NCBI RefSeq assembly: GCF_900453105.1
Contig: NZ_UGPW01000001.1
Coordinates: 372,001-436,000 of the forward strand
Length of the DNA: 64,000 bases
Origin: Moraxella ovis
GTDB taxonomy: Bacteria; Pseudomonadota; Gammaproteobacteria; Pseudomonadales; Moraxellaceae
Direction: 5' to 3'
Part shown: piece after piece, positions 60,740 to 64,000 of the stretch
How positions within the stretch are numbered: position 1 is the stretch's first letter
How the letters are laid out: every line of letters begins with the position of its first letter
Notes under the pieces: generated by a model
The model's input: the letters and a program-made list of their open reading frames with translations, nothing else
Told to the model about the DNA's origin: nothing
Database searches by the model: none
Program-made: the position numbers and the translations under genes

Positions 60740-62227
60740 ATGATGGCAAAAAATAAAGAAGCTGTTTTTGAGGCAGCAAAGCAGGGTGTATTGTATGCAG
60801 GCAATTTAATTGTTGATGCCAGTCCGTGTCAAGCCACAATGCCAAACACTACTCCAATTGACAACAGTGTCATTGGTAAAATTGACGATGCCACCGAAGA
60901 GCATGTCAATCAAGCGGTGGCATCAGCTCGTAATTGCTTTAATAAAGGTACTTGGAGGGATAAGCATCCTGCTGAACGAAAGAAGATTATGCAAGCATGG
61001 TCGGATCTACTAAAAGAACATGTCGAAGAATTGGCGGCATTGGACTGTATTGATGCAGGCAAGCCAATTAGTGAGTGCATCAATACCGATATGCCAGCAA
61101 CGCTAGATACTTTTGATTGGTATGCTGAGGCGATTGATAAGGTTTTTGGCAAAGTTGCACCAACGGATAATGGTGTTGTTTCATGGATTGTTAAAGAGCC
61201 GATTGGTGTGGTGGGTGCTGTACTACCATGGAACTTTCCAGCTCAAATGTTTGCATGGAAAGTAGCACCTGCACTCATCATGGGCAACAGCGTTATTGTA
61301 AAGCCTGCTGAGCTTACCAGTCTTTCAGCGTACCGCATGATTGAATTGGCTTATGAGGCAGGTGTACCAAAAGATGCCCTGCAGATGATCTGTGGTCGAG
61401 GTGAAGTGGTGGGTGCTGCTATTGGCAAGCATATGGATATTGATATGGTATCCTTTACTGGTTCAACCGAAGTTGGGCGTTTATTCTTGCAGTATTCGGC
61501 ACAAAGTAATCTTAAAGAGATTGTTTTGGAGTGTGGGGGTAAAAGTCCGCAGATTATCTTTGAGGATGCTATCATTGATGAAAATATGATTAACAATGTA
61601 CTATCTGCAGCATTTTGGAATATGGGTGAAAACTGTAGCTGTGGCTCTAGATTATTGGTGCATAGCAGTAAAAAGCAGCTTCTACTTGAAAAGTTGATTG
61701 AAGGCTTGTCTGCTTGGAAAATTGGCGACCCACGCCATGACGATGTTGTCTTAGGACCCATGATTGAACAAGCACACTTGAACAAGGTGGTTCATTACCT
61801 AGAAACCGCCAAATCAGAGGGGGCGTCACTGGCAACGGGTGGCAATTTGCTTTCAGACTTGGGTAGTGGATGGTATATCGAGCCGACGATTTTTGATAAT
61901 GTGACTGCTGACATGACTTTGTTTAAAGAGGAGGTATTTGGTCCTATTTTGGCTGTGACGACATTTGAGAGTAGGGAAGAAGCTATCAATTTGGCGAATG
62001 ATAGCAGTTACGGTCTAGCTGCATCGTTCTATACCCAAAGTCTTAAGTGTGCATTGACGGTTGCCAGAAAAATACAAGCAGGCACAATATCTATTAATGG
62101 ATTTTCAGAGGGTGACATCACAACCCCATTTGGTGGCTATAAGCAATCAGGATTTGGTGGTCGAGATAATGGGATTGAGGCGTTGGAGCAATACTGTCAA
62201 ACCAAGACCATTTGGGCGATTTGCTAA
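60740..62227 (+). CDS. Aldehyde dehydrogenase, probably 2-oxoglutarate semialdehyde dehydrogenase
   Basis: This NAD(P)-dependent aldehyde dehydrogenase of 495 residues has VGAVLPWNFPAQMFAWKVAP, VIVKPAELTSLS, the cofactor loop FTGSTEVGR, the catalytic Glu264 in LECGGKSP, the catalytic Cys299 in NMGENCSCGSR, and the C-terminal PFGGYKQSGFG. By sequence it resembles PuuC/GABA-aldehyde-type enzymes, but its place in the operon suggests oxidation of 2-oxoglutarate semialdehyde to 2-oxoglutarate. The start is ATG 60740 or 60743, 11 bases after the deaminase frame ends. Confidence 0.82.
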   Translation: MMAKNKEAVFEAAKQGVLYAGNLIVDASPCQATMPNTTPIDNSVIGKIDDATEEHVNQAVASARNCFNKGTWRDKHPAERKKIMQAWSDLLKEHVEELAALDCIDAGKPISECINTDMPATLDTFDWYAEAIDKVFGKVAPTDNGVVSWIVKEPIGVVGAVLPWNFPAQMFAWKVAPALIMGNSVIVKPAELTSLSAYRMIELAYEAGVPKDALQMICGRGEVVGAAIGKHMDIDMVSFTGSTEVGRLFLQYSAQSNLKEIVLECGGKSPQIIFEDAIIDENMINNVLSAAFWNMGENCSCGSRLLVHSSKKQLLLEKLIEGLSAWKIGDPRHDDVVLGPMIEQAHLNKVVHYLETAKSEGASLATGGNLLSDLGSGWYIEPTIFDNVTADMTLFKEEVFGPILAVTTFESREEAINLANDSSYGLAASFYTQSLKCALTVARKIQAGTISINGFSEGDITTPFGGYKQSGFGGRDNGIEALEQYCQTKTIWAIC

Positions 62228-62323
62228 GTAATAAGGACATTCAAGACCCTACCATGCATTAAATGCAAAACCTTTGGGATGTATATTCCATTGGTGGGGT
62301 TTATACAACTCAAGGAAATGAAT

Positions 62324-63766
62324 ATGGAAGATTTCATCAATACCGTAGTAGGTTGTATTTGGAGTGATGCTCTGGTATATCTGGCTTTGGCTGTAGGCAT
62401 CTACTTCACCATCGCTACAAAAGGTGTGCAATTTCGCTATCTAAAAGAAATGATTCGTCTATTGTTTGATAAGAATAATTCAGATCAAGGTGTTACTTCA
62501 TTTCAGGCGTTTTGTATGGCGTTATCTGGTCGTATTGGCGTGGGTAATATTGCTGGCGTAGCTACTGCGATTGCAGCTGGTGGTCCAGGGGCGGTTTTTT
62601 GGATGATTGTCATGGGACTGTTGGGCGGTGCCAGTGCTTTTATTGAATCTACTTTAGCACAAGTCTATAAAGAAAGCTCAGATAAGCAGTATCGTGGTGG
62701 CTCGCCTTATTATATTGAAAAAGGCTTAAAGATGAAGTCTTTTGCGATATTTGTCGCCGCTGTAGTTTGCCTATCGTACGGTGTACTTGTGCCAGGCGTG
62801 CAGGCAAACACCATCAGTGATTCATTCAAAACCGCTTTTGGATTATCGCCCATAGTGACAGGATTGATGGTCATTGTGCCTTTGGCTTTTATCATTTTTG
62901 GTGGCATTAAGCGTATTGCTAGATTTGCCGACAAAGTCATTCCTTTTATGGCAATCTTCTACATTCTTATGATGTTGGTGATTTTAACCTTTAATGCCGT
63001 TGCCATTCCTAGTATGATTGCTTTGATTGTAAAAAGTGCGTTTGGTATGGATGCTGTGTTTGGTGGCATCGTTGGTATGGCAATTTCTTGGGGTGTTCGC
63101 CGTGCAGTCTTCTCTAATGTTGCTGGTGCAGGCGAGGCGACATTCAGTTCTGCTGCTGCAGAAGTTTCACATCCTGCCAAGCAGGGTCTCGTACAGGGAT
63201 TTTCTGTCTATGTGGACACAGTGCTTGTATGCACCGCTACAGCATTGATGATTTTGTCAACAGGCATGTATAATGTTCAAGGTCCAGATGGCACTATGTT
63301 GGTTGAAAATATGCCTGGTGTTGCCGCTGGTACAGCATTTACCCAAGCGGCGGTTTCAACTATTTTTGCTGACTTTGGACCAGCATTTGTTGCATTGGCT
63401 ATATTCTTGTTTGCCTGGACCTGCTTGCTTGCCTATTATTATATTGCCGAGACAGCCTTGGTATACTTGGATAATCAATTGCGTTATCCTTATTTAAAAA
63501 CTGTACTTAAGGTCGCATTTTTGATAATCTGTTTCTTTGGTAGCGTGCAATCAGCGGGTATGATGTGGGCATTGGGCGATATTGGTTTTGGTGTTATGTG
63601 TTATTTAAATTTCATCGCCATCCTGCTGCTAAGCAGAGTAGCTTTCAAGGTTCTAAAAGACTATGATAATCAGATGAAGCAAGGCTTAGATCCAGTATTT
63701 GATCCCAGAAAGGTGGGTATTGAAAATGCAGATTTTTGGGTGGAGTATAGCGATAAACACCGCTGA
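62324..63766 (+). CDS. Sodium:amino acid symporter, AGCS family
   Basis: This 480-residue membrane carrier has about eleven helices and the AGCS signature FCMALSGRIGVGNIAGVATA with GGPGAVFWM. It has RRAVFSNVAGAGEATFSSAA in the middle. Family members couple Na+ to uptake of alanine, glycine or proline-like substrates. I use ATG 62324 with AAGGA 7 bases upstream; earlier in-frame ATGs lie before the ribosome site. As the last gene of the cluster it probably imports hydroxyproline or proline, powered by the Na+ gradient that NQR produces. The substrate is inferred. Confidence 0.85.
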   Translation: MEDFINTVVGCIWSDALVYLALAVGIYFTIATKGVQFRYLKEMIRLLFDKNNSDQGVTSFQAFCMALSGRIGVGNIAGVATAIAAGGPGAVFWMIVMGLLGGASAFIESTLAQVYKESSDKQYRGGSPYYIEKGLKMKSFAIFVAAVVCLSYGVLVPGVQANTISDSFKTAFGLSPIVTGLMVIVPLAFIIFGGIKRIARFADKVIPFMAIFYILMMLVILTFNAVAIPSMIALIVKSAFGMDAVFGGIVGMAISWGVRRAVFSNVAGAGEATFSSAAAEVSHPAKQGLVQGFSVYVDTVLVCTATALMILSTGMYNVQGPDGTMLVENMPGVAAGTAFTQAAVSTIFADFGPAFVALAIFLFAWTCLLAYYYIAETALVYLDNQLRYPYLKTVLKVAFLIICFFGSVQSAGMMWALGDIGFGVMCYLNFIAILLLSRVAFKVLKDYDNQMKQGLDPVFDPRKVGIENADFWVEYSDKHR

Positions 63767-63840
63767 TGAATACCTAAGATATGTATCATTGAATGGGGTG
63801 TTATTAAAAACAGCACAATAGATACCTTCTCGCTATAATC

Positions 63841-63905
63841 CCCACCCTATTCTTTAATGGATATTTTCCTGTTTGCAGAAAAGGGAATATCAAGTGGAGG
63901 GTGGG
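63841..63905. repeat. Nested inverted repeats after the symporter gene
   Basis: CCCACCCT (63841-63848) is complementary to AGGGTGGG (63898-63905). Between them, GATATT near 63860 pairs with AATATC near 63886, with CC/GG pairs inside. The nesting would give one long interrupted hairpin. No T-run follows directly, so it is not a standard terminator. The rest of the 63767-64000 stretch holds no gene; an ATG at 63990 lacks a ribosome site. Confidence 0.5.
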
Positions 63906-64000
63906 TTGATATAATGCAAGAAACTCCCAATAAACTTCTGTATTTTGTGTTTGATTGGTCTTTGATAATAGTGCAAGGACTGTTTAACATGACTAAACAG

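Overview
The window is a 64 kb piece of a gammaproteobacterial chromosome, most likely from Moraxella or a close relative in Moraxellaceae. This is an inference from moderate-to-low GC, the protein sequences, and neighbourhoods such as dksA-gluQ, the Na+-NQR operon, an rstAB pair resembling Acinetobacter bfmRS, and a UbiM-like flavin monooxygenase. The species cannot be fixed from sequence reading alone. I saw no rRNA, tRNA, CRISPR array, insertion sequence or prophage.

Layout. 1-6345: the end of ftsW, then gluQ, dksA, a CpdA-like phosphodiesterase and a zinc uptake locus (znuB, znuC and zur facing znuA, with a palindromic Zur-type operator between). 6578-14598: the complete ATP synthase operon atpIBEFHAGDC, with a small lipoprotein gene between atpG and atpD, and mRNA hairpins placed right after atpE, atpA and atpD. 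14648-18629: a response regulator/kinase pair (rstAB/bfmRS-like) converging on an EnvZ-like kinase. 18729-21166: rpsP-rimM-trmD-rplS with its own promoters and terminators. 21188-33923: housekeeping genes (DUF4442 protein, uvrC, YitT, ubiM-like, apbE, folA, thyA, lgt, rppH, OsmC, MAPEG, coaX, birA, TSUP permease).

34005-36930: a three-gene accessory operon encoding a MotA/TolQ-type channel protein with a long coiled-coil tail, a MotB/OmpA-type partner and an HNH nuclease. This is the architecture of a type II-like Zorya anti-phage system, and it sits between the TSUP permease gene and smc. 37104-47763: smc, msrA, cmoA, cmoB, a SPOR protein, a DUF808 protein, rpsU, small lipoproteins, a fragment of an FTR1 iron permease and a lipoprotein cytochrome c. 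47822-49093: an O-acetylhomoserine sulfhydrylase gene broken by two frameshifts. 49220-55107: the nqrABCDEF operon, whose flavin attachment would use the distant apbE. 55556-56287: hisA.

56616-63766: a catabolic cluster best read as trans-4-hydroxy-L-proline (collagen-derived) degradation. It holds a PAS-AraC regulator, a proline racemase-family epimerase with both catalytic cysteines, a D-amino-acid-dehydrogenase-like flavoprotein, a DapA-family deaminase carrying a one-base frameshift, a semialdehyde dehydrogenase and an AGCS sodium symporter. Together these would take hydroxyproline to 2-oxoglutarate, but the deaminase frameshift would interrupt the route if it is real.
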